NCBI RefSeq assembly: GCF_030272615.1
Contig: NC_081409.1
Location: forward strand, 24,386,406 to 24,450,405
Reading direction: 5' to 3'
Origin: Cryptomeria japonica
Taxonomy: Eukaryota > Streptophyta > Pinopsida > Cupressales > Cupressaceae
DNA: 64,000 nucleotides
A program made the translations under genes and the position numbers. The notes beneath the pieces were generated by a model, which saw nothing but the letters and a program-made list of their open reading frames with translations, had not been told where the DNA came from and searched no databases. Every line of letters begins with the position of its first letter. Within the stretch, counting starts at the first letter, position 1. This document shows positions 45,816 to 58,819 of this stretch, piece after piece.

Positions 45816-46480
45816 TGCTTAATGATCTTACATGCATCTTTTTCCTTAACTTTTCAAAACTTTCTTTTGAAACTGCTTTGGTGGGTATATTAGCAAGTTG
45901 ATCACTAGTTTTGGAAAATTTTAATTCATTATGTTCCTTGGCCACAAGATTTCTTATAAAATGATAGTGAATATCAACATTTTTTGTTTGATTGTGGAAG
46001 ACTAGGATTTTGGTAATGGTAATTTCTTAATTGTTGTCAGTATATAATAGTTGGTGTAAATTTTTTTGTCCTAAGTTTTTCATAATTCTCCACAACCATA
46101 TTGCTTGATAGGAAGCTAATGTTGCAATAATATATCAAGCTTTAGTTGAGGATAAAGATACTAATGATTATTCCTTTTATGACCAAGAAATGACCCATAA
46201 ACCCAAACTGAAAGACATAACCAAAAGTACTTTTTCTTTTATCTATAGAACTAGCCCAATCACTATCGATATACCCAACTAAACAAAAATCATCTATAGG
46301 TGCATATAAAATTCCAAAATTACATGTATCCTGAACATATCTTTGAACTCTTTTCATCACACCAAAATGAAACTTGCATCTTGCATACATTCAAACATTT
46401 ATTTGATTGCTTGTGCCCTAGTTTTTCTCAATCGAACCTTGATCCTTCCACCTAAAAAAAACTTAACCTAGGGTTATCAT
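45816..46480 (-). pseudogene. Ty1/copia RNase H remnant
   Basis: The minus strand at 46390-46142 encodes VMKRVQRYVQDTCNFGILY and LVGYIDSDWASSIDKRKSTFGYVF, the reverse transcriptase/RNase H junction of copia elements. Downstream pieces resemble the RNase H end (VDIHYHFIRNLV, ANIPTKAVSKESFEKLR) to about 45820. Frameshifts are frequent. It belongs to a different element from the gag remnant at 42229, since the order is wrong for one minus-strand copy. Confidence 0.8.
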
Positions 46481-47899
46481 TTATTACCCATTGATATGTA
46501 GAAATATCGATCTACCCACATCCATGTCAAAATGTACCAAGTGTGAAATCACCTTCACTCTAGAGTCCTTTTTGGGCTTAGATTGTGCTAGTAATGATAT
46601 TCTGAGATCCCAGAATCCTATGATCCCCATTTTCCTTGTACATTTAGCATGGCCTATTTCAAAATTTTGAACTTTAGAGTCTTTGGTGAACCCCTACCAA
46701 ATTGGATGATGGTAGACCAAAATACTGAACCCCAAAATTCGAATTTAACACTTGAAAATTAGCATACTCCAAAATTTCAAACTTTGGGAAACCTATGGAG
46801 CCCATTTTTTTTTATGAATCTTATTAATCCGATTATAAATTAGTAAATTTATTATATTTTATTAGAATGGATTATATTATAATTTTAAAATTCAAAAAAA
46901 ATATAAAAGGATTAAATAAATTTTAATAGAACTAACTATTTATTTTCTAAATCATTGAAATGATGCAACTAGCAAAAGACTTATGAACAAAAAGATCACA
47001 TTAACTAATTAAGTTAATAAAAGAAGGAAGTATTTTTTATGATATTGCTATCAGGGTTCAATTGTGTAGTTTTTGAGTCAAACTCATTGACCCATGTTTC
47101 ATCACTAGTGGTTCACAAGAACCCATCTCTCATGAGAATGAATGGTCCACTTAGCACTCATTGCATCTTAAATTAATATTATAATTTAACCTAATTTTTA
47201 TAGTTCTTATACTTAAACCAATTTGTGAATTAAGCAAGAGGTCAATGCTCATATAGTGGCTTTGGTAACAATAGGGAAATGAAGAGCATAATGTTCAATT
47301 TAATATTTAAAAAATGTTCATGAAGGATTGAAACAAAAACAATGAGGGTAACATTGAAATCATGTTATTATGAGGAACACCAATTTTAAAATAATTGTTG
47401 GATAAACAAAAACTTAAAAAATAAAAGCAATAAATCTAAGCATTTAGCTTTGAAGTTAAAAAATGAGTGGTGATAGTGTTAGGATTCAAGCATAGGATCA
47501 CCATTTTATGATAAAGCTATGGGTTAGAGTTATAGTTGAATTATAAGAATATTGGAGTTGGTGCTCTTAATATTTTAATTAAGATTAGATATAGTGTTAG
47601 GATTGCAGTTCAATTATTATCTAGTTAGCATTAGTATTAAAATTATTAGAATTAATATGTATTATATTAAGATTAAGATGTAATTAAGATTATGATTCTA
47701 TCTCCAACCTCAATATATCTTATTATTGACATAACCATTGTACTTCTAATTATATCATATCTAAATTGTATTGTCTAATTCTATATGTGTAGGGTGTAAT
47801 TTTGGAATTTGTTAATTAACAAGCATTGGTCTGGACCTAATCTTCACAAGTATAGACTTTAACCTTGACTAGCCAACTACCTAAATTATGGGGCCGTGT
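46481..47899. other. Intergenic DNA; contains one copy of a short dispersed repeat
   Basis: No gene is recognised. The segment at about 47040-47165 resembles 53855-53965 (shared words AGTCAA-CT, GACCCAT, CATGA, ATGAACCC, ACTTAG-ACTCAT), so both may be remnants of one repeat family. Confidence 0.4.
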
Positions 47900-48377
47900 G
47901 TGTTGGTCGATCACATTTATGCTGAAAGCGATGGAACGTAAAACATCTTCACAGCCCTGGCCAGGGTGCGATTATGGGCGCCGCGGGTGTTAGTTGATCA
48001 CATTTATGCTAAAAGCGACGACAGAATGGGCACGTCTCCATGAAAATCCGAAAGTGGAATGGCAGGAGTTGAATGGGGGCTGGGTAAGTAGAGCAAATGC
48101 TTTGCTGGTGCCTGGCTGTCCGACTGCGAACTCGACCAGACCAGTATACAGGCACTTATTACTTTGTTCCCTCAATCGACCTCTCGACGCTTTATTTGAA
48201 AAATGAAAGAAAGAGACCAGACCGGTATACGGCACTTATTACACTCTACCCACTTTCGATATATTCTTCCAGAGCCCATAATATATAGAAGCAACTTGCG
48301 AGAAAAGTGCACCGCAAATGTCATGCAGGGCAATCAGCTAGGCTTGTAGAAGTATTGAAATTTTCTTGTTTGTAGCC
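47900..48377 (+). promoter_or_regulatory. NLR2 upstream region with two duplicated motifs and a TATA box
   Basis: A 29-base motif (GATCACATTTATGCT core) occurs at about 47904 and 47990. A second motif (GACCAGACC-GTATAC followed by GGCACTTATTA) occurs at about 48132 and 48216. A TATA-like AATATATAGAA lies at about 48280-48290, some 90 bases before the ATG at 48378. The region has more G and C than the DNA to its left. Confidence 0.5.
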
Positions 48378-49683
48378 ATGAGTTGTTGTTGGTGGTGGTG
48401 GAAGACGAAGCCTGATGGCACTGACACTGCGCAAAATCTATCAACAGATCCTTTTGTTGAAGCTCCAGATTTCCGATCGTCGACTTCTCAAGAGCCAACG
48501 CCAAAGTTGGAAGAGGTTTTGAGAAGCTTCCAGGACGTGGACGTTGCAACCCAGGCCGATGTTTTCATCCTGGCCATTAAACGATATCTGGAAGAAGCGG
48601 CCGCTCAAAAGGTTAGCCATAAATTTCATTTCTTCTTGTTTCAGAGAAAATTAAAGATTTTAGAGGTCTCTATTGTTACAAGTTTATTTATTGTCTTCAC
48701 AGAATGCACAGGATACGCCTACCGGAAGTTTTTCTAATAAGGACAAGTGGCCAAACTGGGATTCCTTTATTCAGAGCGGATCCAAATTTCTAAAATTTGT
48801 TAGCGATGGTACCGAAAAAATTGACAGTAATTTTAAGGTTAGTTATATGCATATGAACAATGGGTACCTATTCTTTGCCAACTTTTCATTAGACCTCATC
48901 ATCTTTTTGCCTTTGGTTTACAGGGTGACTTTTTCCAGTCAGGAGAAGCAACAAAAATTATAGGAGATGCGCTTCAGCAAATTGGGCACCTGCATTGGGC
49001 AGTTGCAGGGCTCTCTATTGTGGGATATCTGGTATCCAGATCTCATCAAGTGTCTCAGAACCGGACTGAATATGTAGAGCTCTTGAAAGAAATGTGTATA
49101 CTTGTATATCATATTAAGAGGTTATACAAATTTATTGAGGAGAAATAATTAATAAAAGAGAAATTGAAAAAAGCAACGGAATGTATTGTTCAAGGGTCAA
49201 TATTTTGTGCTTCCCAGTTAGATTCGGGAAAACATGTCACGTCGGTACGCTGTTCTCCCCACGATATATGGCTTAGTTTTATTTTGTTAAACGCATAGTC
49301 CGACTTACCATTAGGGGTTTTATGTTGCAGCATCTTGAAATCATCAATAAACTCTAGCGTTGTGAGTGAGATTCACTCTAAAATAAGCAACCTTCATCAG
49401 GAGCTGCAAACGAATACTGTAACAGAAATGTTGGCGAAGCAGTCAGCTGTTCTTCCTCTATCAGATCCACACTTTCCAAAGGAGGCAGGTGATTACAAAC
49501 AACTCATTCCTTTTCATAAGACGTTAAAAAATTCAGTTTATGATTTTCGTAGAAACAATGTTGTCAAATATTTTACTGGGATGCCTTTTTTTTTTGGCCT
49601 CCCTGAAAAGTTATTGCGATCATGTTATGAAGCTTTAACTTCATTTTCACTTTCTAGTAGTACGTTAAATCTATTGCATAAGG

Positions 49684-49900
49684 CACTAATACGTTTAGCC
49701 TAAAATTCTGACGGAGGTTTCTGATGGAGAAGGTAAATTGTGATCAAACTTAATTTTTTTTTGAAAAAATGTTCGATTTCGTCAGAATTCCGACGATAAT
49801 GCAACATTTGGTTTCGACGGAGAAGGAATTGGCAATGACATTAGGGTTTTTTTAGAAAACGTGCCCGCGTTCGTTGAAATTCCGATGACTGCGTGCATTA
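49684..49900. repeat. Left terminal and subterminal region of the CACTA element
   Basis: GTCAGAATTCCGAC at 49781-49794 is one base from the palindrome at the right end. Related TCTGACGGAGG, TTCGACGGAGAAGG and GTTGAAATTCCGATGAC strings surround it. Such subterminal repeats are transposase binding sites in CACTA elements. Confidence 0.7.
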
Positions 49901-49924
49901 CTTAAAAAAAAAAGAAAAGACCAA

Positions 49925-50220
49925 GTCATTTCAAAAATCCCGCCTCTCATTCGTCCCGCCTCTGTAGCGAACCTGTGGGTTTAATCGTGGCGGGGAAGAT
50001 CATTGGTGTGACAAACACGGCCGCAGCGGGGAATGGGGGAACGAAGTGCCACGAGCACAAAGTGCCAAGGGCTGGCACATAACCAACGAGGATGACCACA
50101 AGGGAGCCAAAAATGGGCTATGTAAATGGCGACGCCCGGGCCTCCGTCAACAGCAATAAGAGCTACGGACAGAGGAAGAAGTCATCTTGTCCTTCAATTT
50201 GTACATTTAGGTTCAAGGTG
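49925..50220 (+). other. GC-rich segment within the CACTA element, possible captured exon
   Basis: This stretch has much more G and C than the rest of the element (CGGCCGCAGCGGGGAATGGG, GACGCCCGGGCC). A plus-strand frame is nearly open across it, but no ATG or known domain was identified. It might be part of a captured host gene or a CpG-rich transposon end region. Confidence 0.35.
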
Positions 50221-53200
50221 TGTAGGTTGCTTTTCTTGATTTCTTAAATGGAACCAGTTATGAATATGGGAAATTGCTTCTTCATCTTTCATTTCTTCAA
50301 AATTAAGAATGATGATAGGATGGCTAGAAGAACACCATTCTTCGAATCTTCCACAAAATTATTCTTCAAAATCTTCTTCTTCACTTCTATATCCCATTTG
50401 CACAATTAAGATATTGGCCTTCTATATGAATCTCATGAAGGAGTTTTGGCTTCCTAGTTAACTTATCTATTAACTAGTCTTCATTAGTTTACTAATTTGA
50501 AAGAAATTAGGAAAGGTCTAGTACCTTGTAGAGTCACTATAAAAGTTTTAAAAGAAGATTGTGATTTACCTTCCTCTAAACGTGTTACTAGTATAGGGAG
50601 ATCCTCTCTCCTCTACTTCCTTGATCTTCTTGAGACCTATTCATTCTTATAGTATGTAGTTTAGTTAATTCATATATCATACTGAAAACCCCATCTTCAT
50701 TATTTTCATCATTGATCTTTGAGAACAAATTCAAAAAAGTCTTATTGTTTATAGAGATATATGTCTTCTTCTACTACACCCCTCCATGATATTGCATTAG
50801 TCATGTAGACTAATTTAACAATTGTGTTCTTACAAGAGCAATTTGAAGTGATGTGGCAAAGCTTGTTGAAAATATAGTAGATTATAGTTTTGGATCGGGG
50901 CTTGGGATACTTGCACTTGCAAAGGTAAGTGTGCTTGGAGCATGAAAATGATGATGATTAAACGATCACTTACAAAAAAATGAGTTTGTATTTTTTGTGA
51001 GAGTAATGCTTGTGAGTAAAGGGCTAGCAACCAAAGGGGCCAGTTTAAGGAAAGTAAGGATCACAAGACTTGTTTTATTGCTTAGTAAAATTTTGAATAT
51101 ATTTGTTCTGATTGATGAAATGAATTATTTCAATTTGAGTCATATCAATGAGATGAATCAAAGAACAAGTAGCAATAATTATTGGTGTAATAGGGATATT
51201 ACCTAGCTACTTCCACTATTAGGTCATTTTTAAGCCTTATCATTTAAGTTTACTTAAGGTATACATAGGATACTTATCACTTTATGTCTCATATCATAAG
51301 ATTAAGATACTTTCATAATCTTATGATATCCTACATGTCTCATCTTGACCTATATAATCAAGGGGTTCTATTTATAATCTCATTCACTCATATTGTAAAC
51401 TTGCATTCATTGATAGGAATATAGTTTATTCGTGTCATATTGATCTTCTCATTTTGTTGTGCTTTCCATTAGACCTCTAGATCTTGGGTGGCTATCTCCA
51501 TAGTCAAATCTTAAAATATTTACCTTTCTAGATTCTATAAAAGAAATGGTTTTATCAAGAATATCATATGGAATAGCTTCTAAATGATCTAAAGTAGACT
51601 TTTTTTTTGAAGCTAAGACAAAACAAAGTAAGGTAGTACAATAATCACTTTCTCTAAATTGAGAATTTTTTGGCAAAATTTTCCAAAAAATCTCTAAATT
51701 AGTCACATAAACATACTTTCTCACTATCTTCTCCTCCATCTAACCCCTTGGATCAAATAAGGGTATAATTCTAAATGCTCTCAAGTTATACATAGTAATA
51801 TCTTTGTCACATTGTTTTAAGTTTCATATCTCATGGCAGTGGTTACTCTTGTCATATGATTGCTATTGTGTAGATGGGTCCTTGAGCCCTGGTTTAATCC
51901 CATTTTTTTTATCTATATCAAAGATATTCTTGGCATCCTCACTCAATGGCGATCAAGCTCTCCCTACCCAGATTAACCTATCTCTAAATTTGGAAAATGG
52001 GTGTAGAAGTTTGAGTATGAGTACTCTTTGGTTATTTGTCATGCTTGTAAGGAGAAAAATAACGATGAAACTTTCCCTATTTCCCAGGAGATTCAAAATA
52101 TTGATTCTAATCAAGGGAGTTCCCCTTTGGATTGTTCAAGGATATATAATGCTTTGGGTTCTAATGATGGATGCGCCAATGATATTATGTCTCTTCATTG
52201 TCTCAAGAAAATAGGATTTGGAGAGAAGGGTCCTTCCTTTGTGCTCAATCAAAGAGCTTTGGATCAATTTTTTAAACCACCTTGATTTTAGGATGGTTCA
52301 TTTTTGCTTTAGTTATTCTGCCTCTTGTTGTTTTGTTGTTTTGGAGTTGTTTTGTTTTGTTGGGATTAATGCTTCATCTTTCTCTCTACACAAGGGATTA
52401 GGGCCCTTTCAAAATCCCTTCTTATCTAATTAAAAACACTCAATGATGATGGATCATTATAGTCCCCCCTCTATGCTTGGATTTAAAAATAGAATGAACT
52501 CTAACTACTTGTTTAATTCTAATAGAATATGACATTAGGATACCTAGGTAGCATAAGAGGTTGTTCACTAAATTCTTCCACCTTAATGATAGTTAATGTT
52601 AAGGATTGAATAAAACAAACTCTTGTTCATGGATCACCTACTTGGCCTCCTATGGAAGTCATTCTTTGTGTGGTCTACCATGACCATAATCAAGGTCTTA
52701 ATAAATGTATTAGATACTCTCTATTATCAATAAGAGAGTTATCATAATATAGTCGTGGCGAGTGGTTACAAATAAGATTAGTGGGTCCATAGTTCCCACT
52801 TGGTTTGTACTTAGAAACATTATCATTTCTTAGTTGTATGGAAACTACAAATTCATGCATCTAGGCAACAATACACACTACTATTATATGATTCCACTAA
52901 TGAGAAAAGCCTAGTCAATCTTATAGTTTGTGGAATTAGTCATGTCCCTCATATAGAATATCTATATATGGAGTATTCTTGCCTGAAGATTACCTATTAT
53001 TTTGCTTAATAATGTGATTATTTCACATACATCATAAAAGTGCCCTTCTAATATATTTGTGCATCAATCTTGAAACCATATTTTTATTAACCAACCAATG
53101 ATAATTATCTTAAACACACCTCTATATTTGAATCCCACTAGCTTTGATAATCAACCATAATAACCCTAACAATGCATCGACAACAACAATGCCTAATAAA

Positions 53201-53850
53201 TCATCAATTGTCTTAGGTGAATCTAGCGAAAGCCAACCCATCAAATCCACTAATCTCCCTTGCATCCCAATCATAAAATTTTATGGTTGTTGGAACAAGC
53301 TTGGGAGATTGAAGAGATATAAGGAACATTTCAACTTCCAAGATACTGAAGGAACAAAAATAGTTAGCTAACACATCTTCTTTTGGGAAATTTTGTATTT
53401 AGTTCTTCCTTTGCAAATCAACATACCCTATTTTGGTTTCCCAAATATTTACTAAATAACTTTGAAGATAAATTGGGAAGAGAATCAATCATATAGATAT
53501 TTCTTTTCAACAGCTTTAGAGGACATTGTTTTGTCTATCATTTATTATAATAGCTAATACCCAATTTTTTTATAAGATAACAAGCAAAACCTCCTCTTCA
53601 CAAACTATGTTTTCCTTAATAATCCAAGAATGAAAAAAGGAACCCACATAAAAATTACTTACTCTCTACCATGAAGGCAAAAGAACATCCAATTTAAAGA
53701 TAGATGTACCAAAAGGAAAGAAATATCACCTCAAAATCTGTCTTGAAATTATACATTGAATCTATAAACATGAGAATCCCCTTAATAACTCTCTCACAAC
53801 TTTCAATGCTAGAAGAATGAGTGTTTTCACAAGACTTTCATACTATGATA
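50221..53850. other. CACTA interior, no recognised gene
   Basis: It is AT-rich with scattered short ORFs. A 96-codon minus ORF (51739-51449) and an 85-codon plus ORF (52028-52285) look protein-like in composition but match no family that I know. No transposase signature was seen. Confidence 0.4.
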
Positions 53851-53854
53851 TTTA

Positions 53855-54035
53855 TATCAAGATTCACTTGCATAGTTTTAGAGTCAAGCTGACCCATTCT
53901 CATGAGTAGTTTACATGAACCCCTCATAAGAATGCATCACTTAGTACTCATTTCATCAAAGTGATGCTCATAGCGGTGAAGCATTAGGGATTCCTAGGAG
54001 GTCACCCATACTAATACTACTCTAAATCAAGCACG
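53855..54035 (-). repeat. 5S rRNA-like remnant, possibly Cassandra-type
   Basis: On the minus strand 54035-53973 resembles the 3' half of plant 5S rRNA: CGTGCTTG, GAGTAGTATTAG, ATGGGTGACCTCCTAGGAA. The 5' half is not clear. The next 110 bases (53855-53965) recur in altered form at 47040-47165. LTRs of Cassandra TRIM elements contain 5S rRNA, which would explain both observations, but LTR ends were not found. Confidence 0.5.
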
Positions 54036-54039
54036 TTTC

Positions 54040-56345
54040 ATCGTGTAGATTGTCCCAAGCTCAAACCCATTCAACTTGCCACCCCATTTGCAAAACCTTC
54101 ATCAAGTGGTGTGCCTTATAAACCATTCATTATAGAGCAACTTTAGCGTATCCATTGACAAGTGGGAGGTGTTGATGTGTTTTTTATGCACATGCAAACA
54201 TAGAATAAAATACCCAAAAGTATCTTATCCTCTCTTGAACAAAGTTACTCAAATGCTAGAGATTTGCTTAAGGATCACTTGAGACAACTCCAAGGTTTTG
54301 GTATGTCAGGTCACGACGTGTGGATAAACATAGTTGGTTGATGTGATTGCTGGTATCACAAGGGGACTTACATTGAATTGTAGAATGCTTGAATAGCTGG
54401 AAATTGATCATCTGATATTTCAATCTTGCGATGCTTTTTGTCCTAAACTAACTTGAATTGAAAAAAGGGCAAAAGGTGAAGTGTTAATAAAATCTATTCT
54501 AAGGCCTAAACTGTAAGAAGATGGATGAATGATTAGATGGAATCCTACTGAGTGAGGTCTCAACATAGGGTTATATGAGGTAGGGGTAAGTTCAATAGTG
54601 ATTTCTCCTTTACAACCTTTGCTAGTCTGTGCAAAAATGAGAGCTTGACAGCGTTCTTTTGCTTTTAGCTAGCTAAATTTTTCAAGAATTTTATCTCTAG
54701 ATTTAATATTTCTTTTCTTGCATGAATCTATTAATTTTGAGATAATAGATCTTGCCTTCATGAATTGATCCTAGTCTATCCCTTTAACCCTGATTAATTT
54801 ATTTAGAGTGTTTAGTTCCATTTTAATCCTTTCTTTTACAATTAAATATTATTAAAAAATTGTATTATTGTTCCAAATTTTGTGGATATTTAGGACACAA
54901 ATAAAATATAAATGTAATCATTCCATATTTTTGTAGGAGATATTGGAATGAGACTAATAGGAAGAGTAGTAAACATGAGTCACAATGAGCACTTTAGAAT
55001 AAATCTAAACATTATAAGGAAGATTATCTTGGAAAAATAGAAGCATAATTTATTTTCCAATATGCAAGATTATTAATTGGGAAAGAATCTTGAAAGAGGA
55101 TTGAAAAAATTCCTTGAGCTAACATTGTCTCACTTATCCAAAATTATGAGGAAGGATTCATTAATGAAATGGTCATTAACAAGATGGAGAGAATAATAAT
55201 TAGGAAGAGATAGATTTCACATGCTACTAGGTGACTAGATTGGAGAGAAACTAGAGGCAAATCATTTAGCTTGGCCATGACACAAAGTCTTAGAATAGAT
55301 GCAAACCTTGGTGAATGGAATGAAAATCCCAAACAATTAATGAGTGGTGAGACAAGTAGAGGCATCTATAAATTTTGTTTTGAATAAAATAAAGAAAAAA
55401 TGGGACTAAAACCAAGGGAAATGCACATGGAAAGGATATGATGAATATCAAAATAAATAGTTTGAAGATAATATTAGTTACCTAAAGGATATTCCACTTG
55501 ATTATTTGGTATATCATAACTATTTTGACAAATTTTGAAACCATTAGAGGTACCTTTTGCTTTTGTAGATGAGGCATTCATTCATGTTGAAGTTGTGATA
55601 GCTTATTTGCCTTTTTATAGACAACAAATTATCCATATGAATTATCATATATACTTGTAACCTCCATCCCAAACCACCTATTTCACTCTTCTTCCTTTGT
55701 GTACCTCTTTTATTCTTCCATTACCTCTTCGCTTACCTAAATTCAATCCAAAACATAGTGTATATAGCATCAAAAAAATTCCATATTTGATTAATAGTAT
55801 CCACAACATATCGAAAAGACAAATACCACACTTACTGTGTCATCAACCAAAAGTAATTTACTTACATATTCAAAGAGTTCAATAATGGAGAAACATCCAT
55901 GCAGTGCTCTACACATGGATCCTTGAAGGTTCAAGAAATACTTATCCTCTATTGGTCCAAACTTTAAATCACTTTCCATGCATGAAAATAATTGCAACCA
56001 TACACAATTTCCCACCCAATAGATTCTCTCAAACTAGTTTACTATCTTAACATAGGGTCAAGGAAAAGTGGGCCAAAATAGGAATCCAAGTGTCTTAAAA
56101 GCCTTCAAGACCATAGTGGTGAGGATTGAATTTCTTTCTTTAGTGGTATCTTTCTCTAGATTAATTAGTTGGGGATTCTATTAGGACCTTTTCCTAATTA
56201 AAAAAAAATATAAAGATTACATCCCTAAATATTGCATTCATAATGGAATAAATTTCTGCAATATTGAGACTAAATTCATAATAGATTTATAGTGATGAAT
56301 AAAGAAATATTTAAGATTATCAAAAAATTGATGTTTTCTTTCTCC
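54040..56345. other. CACTA interior, no recognised gene
   Basis: It is AT-rich with no domain or repeat structure that I can support. Short ORFs near 55144-56015 appear to be chance. Confidence 0.4.
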
Positions 56346-56349
56346 CAAC

Positions 56350-56885
56350 CGTCATTGGATATTGGGTGATCTTTGAGGCATTATGTCAAATAGTTCATGT
56401 GCCTTATCTAAGCTTACATATTTTGCATGCATGTGTACCTGGGTAGTTGCACCACAACATCTATACTCACTAATCACATTTGGTTGGAAGTTTCTAAATC
56501 CATTTCAAACACATCTTGTGCATATCCTACAATCATAGCATTCCATTAGATCACGTTTCTTTGATGCATCTCACTAAATAGTTCATGCATTTTCATGTGT
56601 ATACTTCCACATTTTCCAAACATGTCAAATAGAGCATTTCCAACCGTAAGCATTTGATATTAATTGCCCTTACCTTCTGCTTTGATGGAAGCCCATACTC
56701 TGTTCCAAAGCTCCCATTTTGGCACAGGTAGAGAGTACGTTGGCAAATAAAACTGATTGAAATGGAAATCTATTTGTTGCATTGACTACATTGTGAGGAC
56801 GCTTATGTATTTCATCGACATCATAAAGCGGGAAAGGACATGAGAATATCTCCTCAGGGAGGTATTCTATGATAGCTGCAAGGTA
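56350..56885 (-). pseudogene. PPR-protein gene fragment captured in the CACTA element
   Basis: On the minus strand one frame reads FPFQSVLFANVLSTCAKMG then ALEQSMGFHQ (about 56770-56690). After a frameshift it reads LTVGNALFDMFGKCGSI, LFSEMHQRNVI and WNAMIVGYAQD, then KAHELFDIMPQRS. These are typical pentatricopeptide (PLS-class) repeat phrases of organelle RNA-editing and processing factors. Stops and frameshifts rule out function. The fragment covers perhaps three to four repeats. Confidence 0.8.
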
Positions 56886-57185
56886 GATGAGAGTTTCTTA
56901 TGCCATTTTCTTTGTTCTATGCAGTCAAACGCAAGAACACTGTTTGAATTCAAATGCTAACGGTGATTGTCTTTTTATCAGAAACAAATGGGAAGGGACG
57001 TCAAGGGAAGGAATGGGCCCACAACACACCTAAGCAGTCAAAGCTTAGTGTGTGTTGTTTAAGGTTGGCCCCTTAAGACATCATAATTGATTGGCTCTTC
57101 ACTCCTAAGACCTTCAAAAGTCTTTAATGGCTTCATTGAGTCCTTTTGTCTTCCAAATTCACCTGCACCAACTTGAATTCTCCGT

Positions 57186-57751
57186 GAATGCTTGATTGCC
57201 TGTTCACTTGGAATTGAATTGATTTTATAACTAAGAGATCACTTGAATTGTAGGTAGACCCCTTCAAATGATAGGGTAGGCTTCCTTTAATACCTTATAT
57301 ATGTCTTGAAAGCATTTTATCCTAATGGCTTTAAATTAAAGTACTTTCTCTTCTATCTGGTATTGGTGGACCAGATCCTTTTCTGATATGTAAGTTGAGA
57401 ATATTTTATGAAAGGTCCCTAAATGAATACACTTTAAATTGATTTTAATATACCTTGAAGTGTGCAATATGGAAGGTTTGTATTCTTAATCTCCTGCCCA
57501 TTTCTTAATTTAAAAAATGATATATTTATTAAATATCTTTATTAACTTGATTTCTCCTTCAATTCTTGATGAATGCTTGATTGCATGTTCACTTGGAATT
57601 GAATTGATTTTATAATTAAAAGATCACTTGAATTGTAGGTAAACCCCTTCAAATGACAGGGTAGGATTCCTTTTATACCTAATATATATCTTGAAAGCAT
57701 TTTATCGTGATGGCTTTAAATTAAAGTACTTTCTCTTCTATCTAGTATTGG
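57186..57751. repeat. Direct repeat of about 190 bp within the CACTA element
   Basis: Segments 57186-57372 and 57553-57751 agree over most positions (for example CACTTGGAATTGAATTGA and TTAAATTAAAGTACTTTC in both). They lie about 370 bases apart with unrelated sequence between. This suggests a local duplication inside the element. Confidence 0.75.
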
Positions 57752-58340
57752 TGGAGCAAAGATTGCATTGCATCATCCTAGGATACATATTTCCATAGAT
57801 ACAACACAAGTTAAATGTATCCTAGGTCGATGCAAAGCAACCTCTACTCCAGAGGTCACCAAAAAATAGAGAAATAACTTTAATTTAATGCCATCAGGAT
57901 AAAAGTCTTTAATGAAGACAGATAAAATTTGAGTTTGATTGTCATCATTTACTTTGCCAAATTCTTCACACGTAACTCCTGAATCAATTTCCTACTCACA
58001 AGAATTTTATTATGTCTCAAATATAGGGAAACAAGTCTTCAAATAGAAAACTTGAACATGCAACTAAATCCATTGACTAACCAGAAGAACAAAATTAAGA
58101 AATGGTTTGATCATCTGAGAGATGTTGTAGACTTGCAACTCACCAGCTAAGTTTTTGCAGGTAAGAATTTTTTTTGTTTTGGTTATGGTTGTGGTGTTTA
58201 TAGGGAGACATTTACAAATTTATATCTATTTTCACTATTTAATGGTTTATGGGTTTGTAATGGTAATTTAATGTTCTTTCATATTTTTGTATATATTCTT
58301 TATAATAGCCTATTATATTGATTTGTTCTATTATGCATAA
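57752..58340. other. CACTA interior left of the inverted repeat
   Basis: No gene is recognised. A short plus-strand coding-like stretch lies near 58040-58150, but it is too short to identify. Confidence 0.4.
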
Positions 58341-58819
58341 TGGTGTGGGTCAGACGACTTTGCCATCGGTGCATGAAAGCATTGAATGAGTTCTACTTTT
58401 ATAAATTACATGAAACATTTTTAATTTATTTGATTCAGTGTTATTTTGCAAAAAATGATTATCAATGATGTTTCCTTTCTCCATGAATTGTCTAGGATCT
58501 TTCCATCAAATAATATGTAACATTGAATGACTAAATCTTTTCATTACAAATGCTTATTTTATTTAATTATTATCTGCGCGTGAGTTGAAATTTATATCTG
58601 TATGGAAGCAGAACATACAAGTTGAAGAGTCATGTGCAAGCAAATTTCCTAAAAGAAAGCAAGAAGGCATTATCTTGAATGACATGGAAACAAGCTCATT
58701 AGCTGCTTAGAAGAGAGCAATTGTAGAATGGCAGAGGAAAGTGTTTAAGGGTGATAAATAGATAGATAGTATGCAATACAAACAAACAATGTCTGGAGTG
58801 TCTGATGTGATGTCTCTAA

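Noticed and set aside
42229-46480. A single minus-strand copia element spanning both copia remnants
   Set aside because: Gag lies to the left of RNase H, the wrong order for one minus-strand element, so two elements are more likely.
50221-56345. CACTA transposase (TNPD/TNP2 type)
   Set aside because: No recognisable transposase phrase was found on either strand; the remaining ORFs are short and unassigned.
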